This document shows, piece by piece, positions 1-8,236 of a stretch of 64,000 bases of DNA (within the stretch, counting starts at the first letter, position 1; the number at the start of each line of letters is the position of its first letter). Below the pieces are notes generated by a model. It worked only from the letters and a program-made list of their open reading frames with translations, ran no database searches and was not told the origin of the DNA. The translations under genes were made by a program, and so were the position numbers. This stretch comes from Lepagella muris (lineage in GTDB: Bacteria; Bacteroidota; Bacteroidia; Bacteroidales; Muribaculaceae): the NCBI RefSeq assembly GCF_004793975.1, contig NZ_SRYB01000010.1:68069-132068 (forward strand), in the 5' to 3' direction.

Positions 1-19
1 CGATTTGCACATTTTTTTG

Positions 20-27
20 TAATTTTG
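20..27 (+). promoter_or_regulatory. Probable -7 box (TAATTTTG) of purT
   Basis: TAATTTTG matches the Bacteroidetes -7 consensus TAnnTTTG. The -33 TTTG would lie at or beyond the window edge. A start site about 7 nt downstream leaves a leader of about 20 nt before the ATG at 55, which argues against the in-frame TTG at 25 being the start. Confidence 0.5.
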
Positions 28-54
28 CATAGAATTGTAAACATATTCTTAGAA

Positions 55-1239
55 ATGGCAAAAATCGGCAGTGTAAAGACCTCAAAAGGTCGTAAAGCTC
101 TTCTCCTTGGGAGCGGCGAACTCGGTAAGGAAGTCGCCCTTGAATTGCAACGCCTCGGCGTGGAAGTGGTGGCATGCGACAAATATCCCGATGCCCCCGC
201 CATGCAGGTGGCTCACAAATCCTACGTATTCAATATGCTTGACGGTGAAGAACTACGCCGTATCGTCGAACTCGAACGTCCCGACCATATCATTCCGGAA
301 ATCGAGGCGATCGCAACTCCTACCCTCGTCGAACTGGAGAAAGAGGGCTTCAACGTAACCCCCACCGCCCGCGCAGCTTGGCTCACAATGAACCGTGAAG
401 GGATACGCCGTCTGGCTGCCGAAGAACTCGGCATACCCACATCGCCCTACCGCTTCGCCTCCTCACGTGAGGAATTTGAAGAGGCGGTTAAGGAGATCGG
501 TATACCTTGCGTGGTGAAACCCGTAATGTCATCGTCAGGCCACGGTCAGAGCGTCATCAAGGATGCTTCTCAGATTGACCACGCCTGGAAAGAGGCTCAG
601 GAGGGTGGTCGTGCAGGCGCAGGACGTGTAATCGTGGAAGGTTTCGTTGACTTCGATTTCGAAATCACACTTCTTACAGTAAGAAGCATCTCAGGCACCA
701 CCTACTGCGAACCGGTAGGACACATACAGGTGGACGGCGACTACCGCTATTCCTGGCAACCCCAACCCATGGCTACCGCTGCAATCGAATCAGCAAAAGA
801 GATTGCAAAGAAAGTGACCGATGCCCTCGGTGGATACGGCATATTCGGTGTGGAGCTATTCATCAAAGGCGATAAAGTGATCTTCAGCGAAGTCTCCCCG
901 CGTCCGCACGACACCGGTATGGTGACAATGATCTCTCAGGATCTCTCAGAGTTCGCACTTCACGTGCGTGCGCTCCTCGGTCTGCCGGTGCCGACAATCA
1001 GATTCTACGGTCCGTCTGCATCTCGTGCAATAGTAGTGGAAGGCGACAGCAATTGCGTGGAATTTGACAACCTGGAGAATGTCCTTGCCGAACCGAGCAC
1101 TCAGATCCGCATCTTCGGCAAGCCGGAAGTGCACGGACACCGCCGCATGGGCGTAATCCTTGCCACAGCCGACACAGTGGAGGCTGCACGCGAGAAAGCA
1201 TCACGCGCATACGATGCACTGAAGGTAAACGTGGAGTGA
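55..1239 (+). CDS. purT: Formate-dependent phosphoribosylglycinamide formyltransferase (PurT)
   Basis: Catalyses ATP- and formate-dependent formylation of GAR to FGAR in cytosolic purine synthesis. The protein is 394 residues, against 392 for E. coli PurT, and aligns with it throughout. Visible blocks are LLGSGELGKEVALELQRLGV near the N-terminus (Rossmann-like), INMLDGE-type and EIEAIAT segments, TMNREGIRRLAAEELG, KPVMSSSGHGQS (ATP-grasp phosphate loop), GRAGAGRVIVEG, FDFEITLLTVR, and FSEVSPRPHDTGMVT (metal and ATP site). I chose the ATG at 55 because the upstream TTG at 25 overlaps the likely -7 box. It stands alone, followed by a 16-bp hairpin. PurT rather than PurN chemistry is clear from the ATP-grasp fold. 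Confidence 0.97.
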   Translation: MAKIGSVKTSKGRKALLLGSGELGKEVALELQRLGVEVVACDKYPDAPAMQVAHKSYVFNMLDGEELRRIVELERPDHIIPEIEAIATPTLVELEKEGFNVTPTARAAWLTMNREGIRRLAAEELGIPTSPYRFASSREEFEEAVKEIGIPCVVKPVMSSSGHGQSVIKDASQIDHAWKEAQEGGRAGAGRVIVEGFVDFDFEITLLTVRSISGTTYCEPVGHIQVDGDYRYSWQPQPMATAAIESAKEIAKKVTDALGGYGIFGVELFIKGDKVIFSEVSPRPHDTGMVTMISQDLSEFALHVRALLGLPVPTIRFYGPSASRAIVVEGDSNCVEFDNLENVLAEPSTQIRIFGKPEVHGHRRMGVILATADTVEAAREKASRAYDALKVNVE

Positions 1240-1287
1240 ACTTCACGTGATGAACGTCAAGATGGCACCCACCGCAATATAGATAAA

Positions 1288-1330
1288 TTCAATAGCAGCT
1301 ATCGCAAAACGCATGATAGCTGCTATTGAA
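1288..1330 (+). terminator. 16-bp perfect hairpin after purT
   Basis: The arms 1288-1303 and 1315-1330 are perfectly complementary around an 11-nt loop. No strong T-run follows, so this could be a weak or bidirectional terminator, or an RNA 3' end stabiliser. Confidence 0.55.
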
Positions 1331-1404
1331 ATAATCTATAAAAAAGCTCCTCAAAAAGGCTTTCTGAAGCGTTAACTTTGCAGCATAAAAAAAAGCTGCA
1401 AGTT

Positions 1405-1623
1405 ATGAACACTACAATTCTCATCTGGATATTCGTATCCGCATTTCTCCTCGCGTTGATTTTGATAAGGATGGCAGACGAACGTATGGACGCCACCCGG
1501 AAAAAGAAAGATGGTCACCGGTTAAAGCTATTGGAAATAGGGAAAGAACGTGAAGAATTTTTCATAGCCGGCGATCCGACATCAGCAGTTATTAAAGATG
1601 ACTATGACGATATCGACGATTAA
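1405..1623 (+). CDS. Small single-span membrane protein
   Basis: A 72-residue protein whose residues 3-21 (TILIWIFVSAFLLALILI) form one hydrophobic helix. A strongly charged cytosolic part and an acidic tail (DDYDDIDD) follow. The function is not recognised. A TAACTTTG -7 box at 1373-1380 lies 25 nt upstream of the ATG at 1405; an in-frame TTG at 1378 sits inside that box and is therefore an unlikely start. Its last 26 nt overlap the start of the ThrE-type exporter gene, which implies translational coupling and perhaps an accessory role for the exporter. Confidence 0.6.
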   Translation: MNTTILIWIFVSAFLLALILIRMADERMDATRKKKDGHRLKLLEIGKEREEFFIAGDPTSAVIKDDYDDIDD

Positions 1624-2449
1624 CGACCCGACCATACCCCTTGCAAGCGAGGACGCTATTCCGTCAGGCAACTCGGAAAACGCGCACCTCGCATCGAAAG
1701 AGGTGTGTCTCTTTTTAGCTGACTACGCATCCACCCTCCTCGGCAGTGGAGCGACCTGCATCCGCATAGAGAAGAACATCAACCGAATGGCAGAGGTATT
1801 CGGTAAGAGAGTGGAATTGACCATAATGCCGCGCCACGTCCATCTGACGGTATGGAATCCGAAGTCGGACGACCGCTACACATCAACAGCATCTGTAGCC
1901 CCCGCCCCAATCAGTTTCTCGCTCAACACCCGACTGAGCGAACTGAGCTGGACGGTTGCAGACAGTCATCTGTCGCTGGATGAGGCAAGAGAACGATTCC
2001 TACGGATAGCTACCTCCGACAAAGAGAATCCCTGGCAGACTCTCCTTCTCGCCTCGCTCGCCAACGCAGCCTTCTGCGGCATATTCGGTGGCGATCTCTC
2101 AGCCATAGTGATCGTGTTTGTCGCCACAGCGTTAGGATTCAACCTGAAGCAGGTACTGCTGAAACGCCATTTCGACTCACGCTTCGTATTCTTCATCTGC
2201 GCGTTCGTATCGTCGGTAGTCGGGGCAGCCGATTTCCTTTTCCCGGCGGGTAACACTCCCGCCGTCGCGATAGGCACCAGCGTGCTCTACCTCGTGCCGG
2301 GAATACCCTTCCTCAACTCCTTCAACGATCTGCTGTATCGCCACTATATCTGCTCGGTATGCCGGTTTATCGACGCCATCGTGCTGACCGGATGCCTCTC
2401 ACTCGGACTATGCCTGGGTATGAGGCTCATGAATGTAGACATGTTCTGA
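1598..2449 (+). CDS. ThrE-type threonine/serine exporter, N-terminal (large) subunit
   Basis: A 283-residue member of the ThrE/DUF1212 family (YjjP-like), the larger half of a split inner-membrane amino acid exporter. The soluble N-terminal domain carries the family blocks LLGSGATCIRIEKNINRMA, IMPRHVHLTVW and SFSLNTRLSELSW. From about residue 145 it becomes polytopic, with hydrophobic segments around AALANAAFCGIFGG, IVIVFVATALGF, FFICAFVSSVVG and LVPGIPFLNSFNDLL; the last is the typical VPGIP-type loop. It overlaps the preceding miniprotein gene by 26 nt and is followed 14 nt later by the small-subunit gene. Substrate (Thr, Ser or another small metabolite) is inferred from the family only. 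Confidence 0.85.
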   Translation: MTMTISTINDPTIPLASEDAIPSGNSENAHLASKEVCLFLADYASTLLGSGATCIRIEKNINRMAEVFGKRVELTIMPRHVHLTVWNPKSDDRYTSTASVAPAPISFSLNTRLSELSWTVADSHLSLDEARERFLRIATSDKENPWQTLLLASLANAAFCGIFGGDLSAIVIVFVATALGFNLKQVLLKRHFDSRFVFFICAFVSSVVGAADFLFPAGNTPAVAIGTSVLYLVPGIPFLNSFNDLLYRHYICSVCRFIDAIVLTGCLSLGLCLGMRLMNVDMF

Positions 2450-2463
2450 CAAAAATCACCCCT

Positions 2464-2943
2464 ATGATCCTCGATATTCTTAAAGACGCATTGCTCGCGG
2501 CAATAGCCGCAATCGGGTTTGGGGCCATAAGCCGCATACCACGCCGTGCCTACCTTCTTTGCGGCATAATCGCCGCCATCGGACACTCCTCCCGTTTCCT
2601 GCTCATGCAGCCGGAAGCCGCCCTCCATATACTTCCCGCCACAGCCCTGGCAGCACTCATCATCGGGTCGCTTGCCGTATTCGTATCCCCTTGGGCAAAG
2701 ACTCCGGCAGAGGCATACCTCTTCCCGGCTCTCCTCCCCATGATTCCGGGCATATATGCCTACAAATCGTTCGGCGGCGCAGTCATGTGCATCATGGGCA
2801 CTTCGCAAGAATCCTTTAACTATTATTTCTACCAATTCGCGCAAAACGGGTTCATAACCCTCTCTATAATTCTCGCTATGGTGATATGCGCCACCATACC
2901 CATTTTCATTTTCAAAAACAGGGCGTTCACCGCCACCCGATGA
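2464..2943 (+). CDS. ThrE_2-type exporter, C-terminal (small) subunit
   Basis: A 159-residue polytopic protein of the ThrE_2/DUF3815 (YjjB-like) family, partner of the preceding ThrE half. Features are an N-terminal helix (LKDALLAAIAAIGFGAISRI), a SLAVFVSPWAKTPAEAY loop, the characteristic FPALLPMIPGIYAYK motif, and a last span LSIILAMVICATIPIFIF. The ATG at 2464 (MILDILKD) gives the family-typical length; an upstream in-frame start at 2359 would lie inside the preceding gene and adds an unrelated basic leader. The LysR gene starts 3 nt after the stop. Confidence 0.85.
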   Translation: MILDILKDALLAAIAAIGFGAISRIPRRAYLLCGIIAAIGHSSRFLLMQPEAALHILPATALAALIIGSLAVFVSPWAKTPAEAYLFPALLPMIPGIYAYKSFGGAVMCIMGTSQESFNYYFYQFAQNGFITLSIILAMVICATIPIFIFKNRAFTATR

Positions 2944-2946
2944 CCA

Positions 2947-3849
2947 ATGGAACTCCGACAACTCCGATATTTCGTAAAAGTAGCCGAGACACTTAATTTT
3001 TCAGAGGCGGCAAGATCGCTCTTCATAACCCAGAGCACCCTATCCCAACAGATAAGGCAACTTGAAGACTCGCTCGACACGCAGCTTCTAAACCGCACGA
3101 GCCACAGTGTCGCGCTGACAGAGGCGGGAGAGGAGCTATTGCCATACGCCAGACGCACTCTCCTCGATGCAGAACTATGCGAGCAACGCATACGCGACCT
3201 CGACAAGGGGCTTTGCGGCACACTCAACATCGGAGTGACATATTCTTTCAGCCCGATCCTAACTGAATCTCTCCTGACCTTCATGAAGGAGTTTCCGAAA
3301 GTGAAGCTCAACATTCTCTACAAACCCATGTCGGAGCTTATGGAGCTGCTCGTAAGCCGCGACCTCGACTTTGTGCTTGCCTTCAAGCCGAATGAGCCTA
3401 TTCCGGGTGTAGAGTCACACTATCTTTTCCAGAACTTCCTTGCCGTAATTGTGCCCGACTCCCATCCTCTCGCTGCGGAGAAAGGGGTGACGATAGATAT
3501 GCTCCGACGCTACGACATAGCCCTCCCCTCCCGCGGACTCCAGGCACGCAACGCGCTTGAGCGTATGGCAGGGGAGCGCATGGCGGAACTCAACGTGAAG
3601 ATTGAGCTAAACGAGGTGAACATCCTACTGAAACTTCTGCGTCAGGCAAAGCTCGTGTCGGTGCTGGCGGAGGCCACCGTCATGAATGAATCGGGCATAA
3701 CAGCAATCCCGCTCCTCGGCGAACGTTGCGAGATGGACGGATGCGTACACGTTCTAAACGACTCCTACCGGAAACGCTCAATGCAGGAATTCATAAAAAT
3801 TCTCAGCAATTCAATTGCCGTCAGGGCGCGTCAGAACGCATGGCTCTGA
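2947..3849 (+). CDS. LysR family transcriptional regulator
   Basis: A 300-residue LysR-type regulator. The N-terminal winged HTH is seen in MELRQLRYFVKVAETLNFSE and ITQSTLSQQIRQLEDSL; a periplasmic-binding-like effector domain spans about residues 90-295. It starts 3 nt after the exporter small-subunit stop, so it is co-transcribed with and may control the exporter operon. The effector is unknown. A perfect palindrome TTCAAATTTGAA at 3906-3917, just downstream, has the T-N11-A form of a LysR box, but its position after the gene makes that uncertain. Confidence 0.92.
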   Translation: MELRQLRYFVKVAETLNFSEAARSLFITQSTLSQQIRQLEDSLDTQLLNRTSHSVALTEAGEELLPYARRTLLDAELCEQRIRDLDKGLCGTLNIGVTYSFSPILTESLLTFMKEFPKVKLNILYKPMSELMELLVSRDLDFVLAFKPNEPIPGVESHYLFQNFLAVIVPDSHPLAAEKGVTIDMLRRYDIALPSRGLQARNALERMAGERMAELNVKIELNEVNILLKLLRQAKLVSVLAEATVMNESGITAIPLLGERCEMDGCVHVLNDSYRKRSMQEFIKILSNSIAVRARQNAWL

Positions 3850-3916
3850 ATCTTCTCTCACAGGGCATAATTATCCCCGGATTATACAAATAGAAATATT
3901 ATTGATTCAAATTTGA

Positions 3917-3947
3917 AAGTGTCCTATCTGTTATGGCACTTTTTTTA
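3917..3947 (+). terminator. Rho-independent terminator of the exporter/lysR operon
   Basis: A short stem (3917-3924 with 3935-3941, one bulged T) is followed by a run of seven to eight T. It lies 68 nt after the lysR stop. Confidence 0.7.
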
Positions 3948-4033
3948 TTGCAAATATCCACCTTTTTATCCCAATTTATAAAAATTTAAACGTAATTGAT
4001 ACAAATCTTAACCTGTTATTAATCCAAAGTTAT

Positions 4034-4041
4034 TATCTTTG
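4034..4041 (+). promoter_or_regulatory. -7 box (TATCTTTG) of transketolase gene
   Basis: An exact TAnnTTTG match, 58 nt before the tkt ATG. No convincing -33 TTTG is visible at the expected distance. Confidence 0.5.
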
Positions 4042-4098
4042 CAGTGCGAATCAATCTCTCCTGCATCTTTGAAATCATCATCATGAAATTATAAGTTT

Positions 4099-6111
4099 AT
4101 GAAAAATGAAATTCTAAACCGCGCAGCCGACAATATCCGTATCCTGGCTGCCGCAATGGTAGAAAAAGCAAAATCCGGTCATCCCGGTGGTGCCATGGGT
4201 GGCGCCGACTTCATCAATGTGCTTTTCAGCGAATACCTCGTGTTTGATCCTTCAGATCCGACATGGAACGCCCGCGACCGCTTCTTCCTTGATCCGGGCC
4301 ACATGGCTCCAATGCTCTATGCACAGCTTGCCCTCATCGGCAAATACTCCATAGATGAGCTCAAACAGCTCCGCCAGTGGGGTAGCCCCACTACAGGTCA
4401 TCCTGAATTTGACATCGCACGTGGCATAGAGAACACATCCGGTCCTCTCGGACAGGGACACACGTTCGCCGTAGGTGCTGCCATCGCAGCCAAATTCCTT
4501 GCCGCTCGTACAGGCAACCCCGGCTTCGCAAAAGAGACCATCTATGCCTACATCTCTGACGGTGGCATCCAGGAGGAGATTTCTCAGGGCGCAGGCCGTA
4601 TAGCCGGTCATCTCGGTCTTGACAACCTCGTGATGTTCTACGACTCAAACGATATCCAGCTCTCCACAGAGTGCAATGAAGTGTCAAACGAAGACACTGC
4701 CATGAAATATCGTGCATGGGGATGGAACGTAATGGAGATCAACGGTAATGACGTCGATGAGATCCGCAAGGCTCTTGACGCTGCAAAGGCAGAGACCGAG
4801 CGTCCTACCCTCATCATTGGCAAGACAATCATGGGCAAGGGTGCCCGTAAGGCAGACAACACCTCTTATGAGCATAACTGCAAGACCCACGGCGCACCGC
4901 TCGGTGGCGATGCCTTCCGCAACACAGTGGCAAACCTCGGTGGCAACCCCGATGAGCCATTCGTGATCTTCGACGAGGTTAAGGAGCTTTACGCTGACCG
5001 TGCCAAAGCACTTGAAGGGATCGTTGCAGAACGCCGTGCCGAGGAGAACGCATGGGCTGACGCCAACCACGAGAAAGCTGCCGAAGTGGCCGCATGGTTT
5101 GAGAACAAGGCTCCCGAAATCGACTGGAGCAAGGTGCAGCAGAAAGAGAACGATGCCACCCGTAACGCTTCAGGCGCAGTTCTCGCACAGCTCGCACAGC
5201 AGGTGCCCAACATGATCTGCTCTTCTGCCGACCTTTCCGAATCTGACAAGACTATCTCCTTCCTCAAGGAGACTAAGGCATTCACCAAATGCGACTTCTC
5301 CGGCGCATTCCTTCAGGCAGGTGTGGCAGAGCTCACCATGGCATGCTGCTGCATAGGCATGGCACTCCACGGAGGCGTCATCGCAGCGTGCGCCACATTC
5401 TTCGTCTTCTCCGACTATATGAAGCCAGCAGTACGTATGGCAGCCCTCATGGAGCTCCCCGTGAAATTCATCTGGACGCACGATGCATTCCGTGTGGGTG
5501 AGGATGGACCCACTCATGAGCCCGTAGAGCAGGAGGCACAGATCCGCCTCATGGAGAAACTCAAGAACCATCACGGACGCAACTCAGTGCTCGTGCTCCG
5601 TCCGGCTGACGCCGAAGAGACCACAGAGGCATGGAAGCTCGCTATGGAGAACGTCTACACACCGACCGCCCTCATCCTTTCTCGCCAGAACATCAATAAC
5701 CTCCCTGCCGGCAATGACTATAGCCAGGCAGCCAAGGGTGGCTACATCGTGGCAGGTTCCGACGAGAACCCTGACGTGGTGCTCGTAGCTACCGGTTCTG
5801 AGGTATCCACACTCGTAGACGGAGCTAAGAAACTCCGCGAAGATGGTTTGAAAGTGCGCGTGGTGTCAGTTCCGTCAGAAGGACTCTTCCGCACCCAGCC
5901 GTCAGCATATCAGGAAGAGGTGCTTCCGCGCAACGTGAAGAAATTCGGTCTCACCGCGGGTCTCCCTGTCAACCTTCTCGGTCTCGTAGGCACCGACGGC
6001 AAGATATGGGGACTTGAGTCATTCGGTTTCTCCGCGCCTTACAAAGTGCTTGACGAAAAACTCGGATTCACTGCTGAGAATGTCTACAATCAGGTAAAAT
6101 CAATGTTCTGA
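4099..6111 (+). CDS. tkt: Transketolase
   Basis: Transfers two-carbon ketol units in the non-oxidative pentose phosphate pathway, using thiamine diphosphate; cytosolic. At 670 residues it is full length. Visible blocks include KAKSGHPGGAMGGADF, RDRFFLDPGHMAPMLYA, the ThDP/Mg motif in ISDGGIQEEISQGA ending at FYDSND (SDG where most family members read GDG), GKTIMGKGA, the pyrimidine-domain segment FVFSDYMKPAVRMAALM and THDAFRVGEDGPTHEPVEQ. It is followed by a strong terminator, then by a XylE-like transporter, an arrangement that fits pentose use. Confidence 0.96.
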   Translation: MKNEILNRAADNIRILAAAMVEKAKSGHPGGAMGGADFINVLFSEYLVFDPSDPTWNARDRFFLDPGHMAPMLYAQLALIGKYSIDELKQLRQWGSPTTGHPEFDIARGIENTSGPLGQGHTFAVGAAIAAKFLAARTGNPGFAKETIYAYISDGGIQEEISQGAGRIAGHLGLDNLVMFYDSNDIQLSTECNEVSNEDTAMKYRAWGWNVMEINGNDVDEIRKALDAAKAETERPTLIIGKTIMGKGARKADNTSYEHNCKTHGAPLGGDAFRNTVANLGGNPDEPFVIFDEVKELYADRAKALEGIVAERRAEENAWADANHEKAAEVAAWFENKAPEIDWSKVQQKENDATRNASGAVLAQLAQQVPNMICSSADLSESDKTISFLKETKAFTKCDFSGAFLQAGVAELTMACCCIGMALHGGVIAACATFFVFSDYMKPAVRMAALMELPVKFIWTHDAFRVGEDGPTHEPVEQEAQIRLMEKLKNHHGRNSVLVLRPADAEETTEAWKLAMENVYTPTALILSRQNINNLPAGNDYSQAAKGGYIVAGSDENPDVVLVATGSEVSTLVDGAKKLREDGLKVRVVSVPSEGLFRTQPSAYQEEVLPRNVKKFGLTAGLPVNLLGLVGTDGKIWGLESFGFSAPYKVLDEKLGFTAENVYNQVKSMF

Positions 6112-6131
6112 TAACCAGTCGTTCCGACAGA

Positions 6132-6175
6132 TAAAAAAAATCCGGCTTCCCATACCGGGAGCCGGATTTTTTATA
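6132..6175 (+). terminator. Rho-independent terminator after tkt
   Basis: A-rich flank, GC stem (6141-6151 with 6157-6166, one bulge), five-nt loop and T-run, ending near 6172. The A-run and T-run make it potentially bidirectional. Confidence 0.9.
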
Positions 6176-6215
6176 TTTACACCATCCCTATCCCTTAACT
6201 CATAAACCATAAACT

Positions 6216-6328
6216 ACTGAAGTTTCGCAAGCTGCACTTCAGTGGTTTAAAGTTTATAGTTTAAGGTTTAAGATTCACGAAAATCCACGAATCTTTTCAT
6301 TATACAAAATTTAATGATCATAAACCAT
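6216..6328 (+). repeat. 113-bp intergenic repeat, copy 1
   Basis: Nearly identical (3 mismatches, no gaps) to 40963-41075. It starts with a perfect 8-bp inverted repeat (ACTGAAGT at 6216-6223, ACTTCAGT at 6236-6243), then has four 7-mer units of the GGTTTAA/AGTTTAT type, then a GATTC...GAATC segment. Degenerate 7-mers of the opposite orientation (ATAAACC-like) continue to about 6392. No ORF. I do not recognise it as a named element. Confidence 0.8.
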
Positions 6329-6408
6329 ATAAACATTAAACTTAAATAAACTATAAAACTATAAACTATAACCCATAAACCATAACCTACAAACTTAACA
6401 CATAATAT

Positions 6409-7902
6409 ATGAATACTCAAGACAACGGCAGCAAGCTATATCTCTACAGCATTGTCTGCGTGGCAGTGCTCGGTGGGTTGCTGTTCGGCTACGACACCGC
6501 CGTGATTTCCGGTGCAGAAAAAGGTCTTCAGGCATTCTTCCTTGGAGCACCCGATTTCGTCTATACCGACATGATACATGGTCTCACCTCCTCCAGCGCA
6601 TTGATAGGCTGCATTTTGGGCAGCGCGATTTCCGGTCTGCTCGCCTCACGTCTCGGACGAAAGAAATCACTCGCCATCGCCGGAGTGCTCTTCTTCCTAT
6701 CCGCATTAGGCTCCTATAATCCGGAATTTTTCTTCTTTGACTACGGACAGCCATCGCTCTCACTCCTGGTTGCCTTCAACGTATACCGTATCATAGGCGG
6801 TATCGGCGTAGGTCTTGCCTCAGCTATATGCCCGATGTATATAGCCGAGGTAGCACCATCCAACATTCGAGGCACACTCGTGTCGTGGAACCAGTTTGCC
6901 ATCATATTCGGTCAGCTCGTGGTCTATTTCGTCAACTTCCTGATACTCGGTGATCACACCAACCCAGTGATTGAACGCATCGGCGAGACCCTATATGCCG
7001 TGCATCCCTCCTCTGATCCGTGGACGATACAGACAGGCTGGCGCTACATGTTCGGTTCGGAAGGATTCGTGGCGTTGGCATTCACCATCCTCGTATGCTT
7101 CGTCCCTGAGTCGCCCCGTTATCTCGCGCTGACCGGCAAGGATACCAAGGCTTTATACGTGCTTACCAAGATCAACGGCTCCAAAGCCAAGGAGATACTC
7201 CATGAGATCAAGAATACCGTCACCGTCAAGAGCGAACGACTCTTCTCCTTTGGCGTCATGGTCATCTTCGTCGGCGTTATGCTATCCGTCTTCCAGCAGG
7301 CAGTCGGTATCAACGCCGTGCTCTACTATGCCCCGCGTATCTTCGACTCCATGGGCATGGGGAATCCGATGGTGCAGACAGTCATAATGGGCGTGGTCAA
7401 CATCCTCTTCACCCTCGTGGCAGTATTCACGGTAGAGAAATTAGGACGTAAGCCACTGCTTATATGGGGTTCGTTCGGCATGGCAATAGGTGCATTCGGC
7501 GTGGCAATCTCCAATATTGTTGAGGTGCATCCCCTCATGCCCGTCATCTCCATCATGGTCTACTCAGCCGCCTTCATGTTCTCATGGGGACCGATCTGCT
7601 GGGTGCTCATCTCCGAGATATTCCCCAACACGATCCGCAGTGCGGCTGTGGCAATAGCCGTTGCATTCCAATGGATCTTCAACTTCATCGTGTCGTCCAC
7701 GTTCGTGCCGATGTACAACATGCGTGCAGGCGACATGGGTGAGAGTTTCGGACACGTCTTCGTCTACGCCCTCTACGGTGCGATCTGTATCCTTGCTGCA
7801 TGGTTCGTCTACGCCCTTGTGCCCGAGACCAAGGGCAAGACGCTCGAAGAGATGTCGGCACTCTGGCGCAACCGCGAGAAGAAACACCACAAAATACGTT
7901 AA
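6409..7902 (+). CDS. xylE: XylE-like sugar/H+ symporter (MFS sugar porter family)
   Basis: A 497-residue inner-membrane transporter of the major facilitator superfamily, closely following E. coli XylE. Matching motifs are GGLLFGYDTAVISG, SRLGRKKSL-type loop 2-3, YRIIGGIGVGLASA, PMYIAEVAPSNIRGTLVSWNQ, FVPESPRYL, the QQAVGINAVLYYAPRIF helix-7 sugar motif, EKLGRKPLL, SWGPICWVLISEIFPN and VPETKGKTLEEM. Twelve membrane spans are expected. It probably imports D-xylose or another pentose/hexose. It follows tkt, but a terminator and a repeat lie between, so separate transcription is likely; no clear -7 box was found in the AT-rich leader. Confidence 0.9.
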   Translation: MNTQDNGSKLYLYSIVCVAVLGGLLFGYDTAVISGAEKGLQAFFLGAPDFVYTDMIHGLTSSSALIGCILGSAISGLLASRLGRKKSLAIAGVLFFLSALGSYNPEFFFFDYGQPSLSLLVAFNVYRIIGGIGVGLASAICPMYIAEVAPSNIRGTLVSWNQFAIIFGQLVVYFVNFLILGDHTNPVIERIGETLYAVHPSSDPWTIQTGWRYMFGSEGFVALAFTILVCFVPESPRYLALTGKDTKALYVLTKINGSKAKEILHEIKNTVTVKSERLFSFGVMVIFVGVMLSVFQQAVGINAVLYYAPRIFDSMGMGNPMVQTVIMGVVNILFTLVAVFTVEKLGRKPLLIWGSFGMAIGAFGVAISNIVEVHPLMPVISIMVYSAAFMFSWGPICWVLISEIFPNTIRSAAVAIAVAFQWIFNFIVSSTFVPMYNMRAGDMGESFGHVFVYALYGAICILAAWFVYALVPETKGKTLEEMSALWRNREKKHHKIR

Positions 7903-7936
7903 TTCTATAATAATTTATAAAATTAATCTGTTATCA

Positions 7937-7984
7937 ATAAGTAGGTGTCAGATAATCTATATCAGATATCTGGCACCTACTTAT
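7937..7984 (+). terminator. 18-bp hairpin after xylE
   Basis: The arms 7937-7954 and 7967-7984 are complementary with one G-T wobble around a 12-nt loop. It lies 34 nt after the xylE stop and 10 nt before the next small ORF. Confidence 0.7.
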
Positions 7985-7993
7985 AAAATTAAT

Positions 7994-8152
7994 ATGGAAT
8001 CAAACGCAATAACTCCCATGCAAAAAGATGTGTTGACTCGGCACTTCCTGTCTAAAATAGACGAAGAAACTGATCGCTTATGGGAAAACGGCATATTAGA
8101 TCAAAACGCTCTAAATGCTATAAATAACGAAAATCTTCATACATCAAGATAG
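7994..8152 (+). CDS. Small hypothetical protein (52 aa)
   Basis: Encodes a soluble, charged peptide of 52 residues (begins MESNAITPMQKDVLTRHFLS, includes KIDEETDRLWENGI). It looks helical and protein-like rather than random, and shares the AT-rich base usage of the following AlbA_2 gene. No function recognised. Its first codons resemble the N-terminal codons of pgeF at 9836 (ATGGAAACAAACG against ATGGAATCAAACG). Antitoxin-like or remnant status cannot be told apart from sequence alone. Confidence 0.5.
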   Translation: MESNAITPMQKDVLTRHFLSKIDEETDRLWENGILDQNALNAINNENLHTSR

Positions 8153-8159
8153 ACATATT

Positions 8160-8184
8160 GAAGTCGCCTATACTTCACATGAAT
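8160..8184 (+). repeat. Direct repeat flanking the AlbA_2 gene, left copy
   Basis: GAAGTCGCCTATA at 8160-8172 recurs exactly at 9808-9820, and the similarity continues for another 12 bases (25-base blocks, 4 mismatches). The right copy begins at the last base of the AlbA_2 stop codon. It could be a duplication scar of insertion upstream of pgeF. Confidence 0.6.
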
Positions 8185-8236
8185 CAACAACCGTCCGGAA
8201 CCCAGACAATTGTTACCTCATTAAATATAATCAATT

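Noticed and set aside
3906..3917. TTCAAATTTGAA palindrome as the LysR operator
   Set aside because: It fits the T-N11-A form but lies after the regulator gene, partly in its terminator, so an operator role is not supported.
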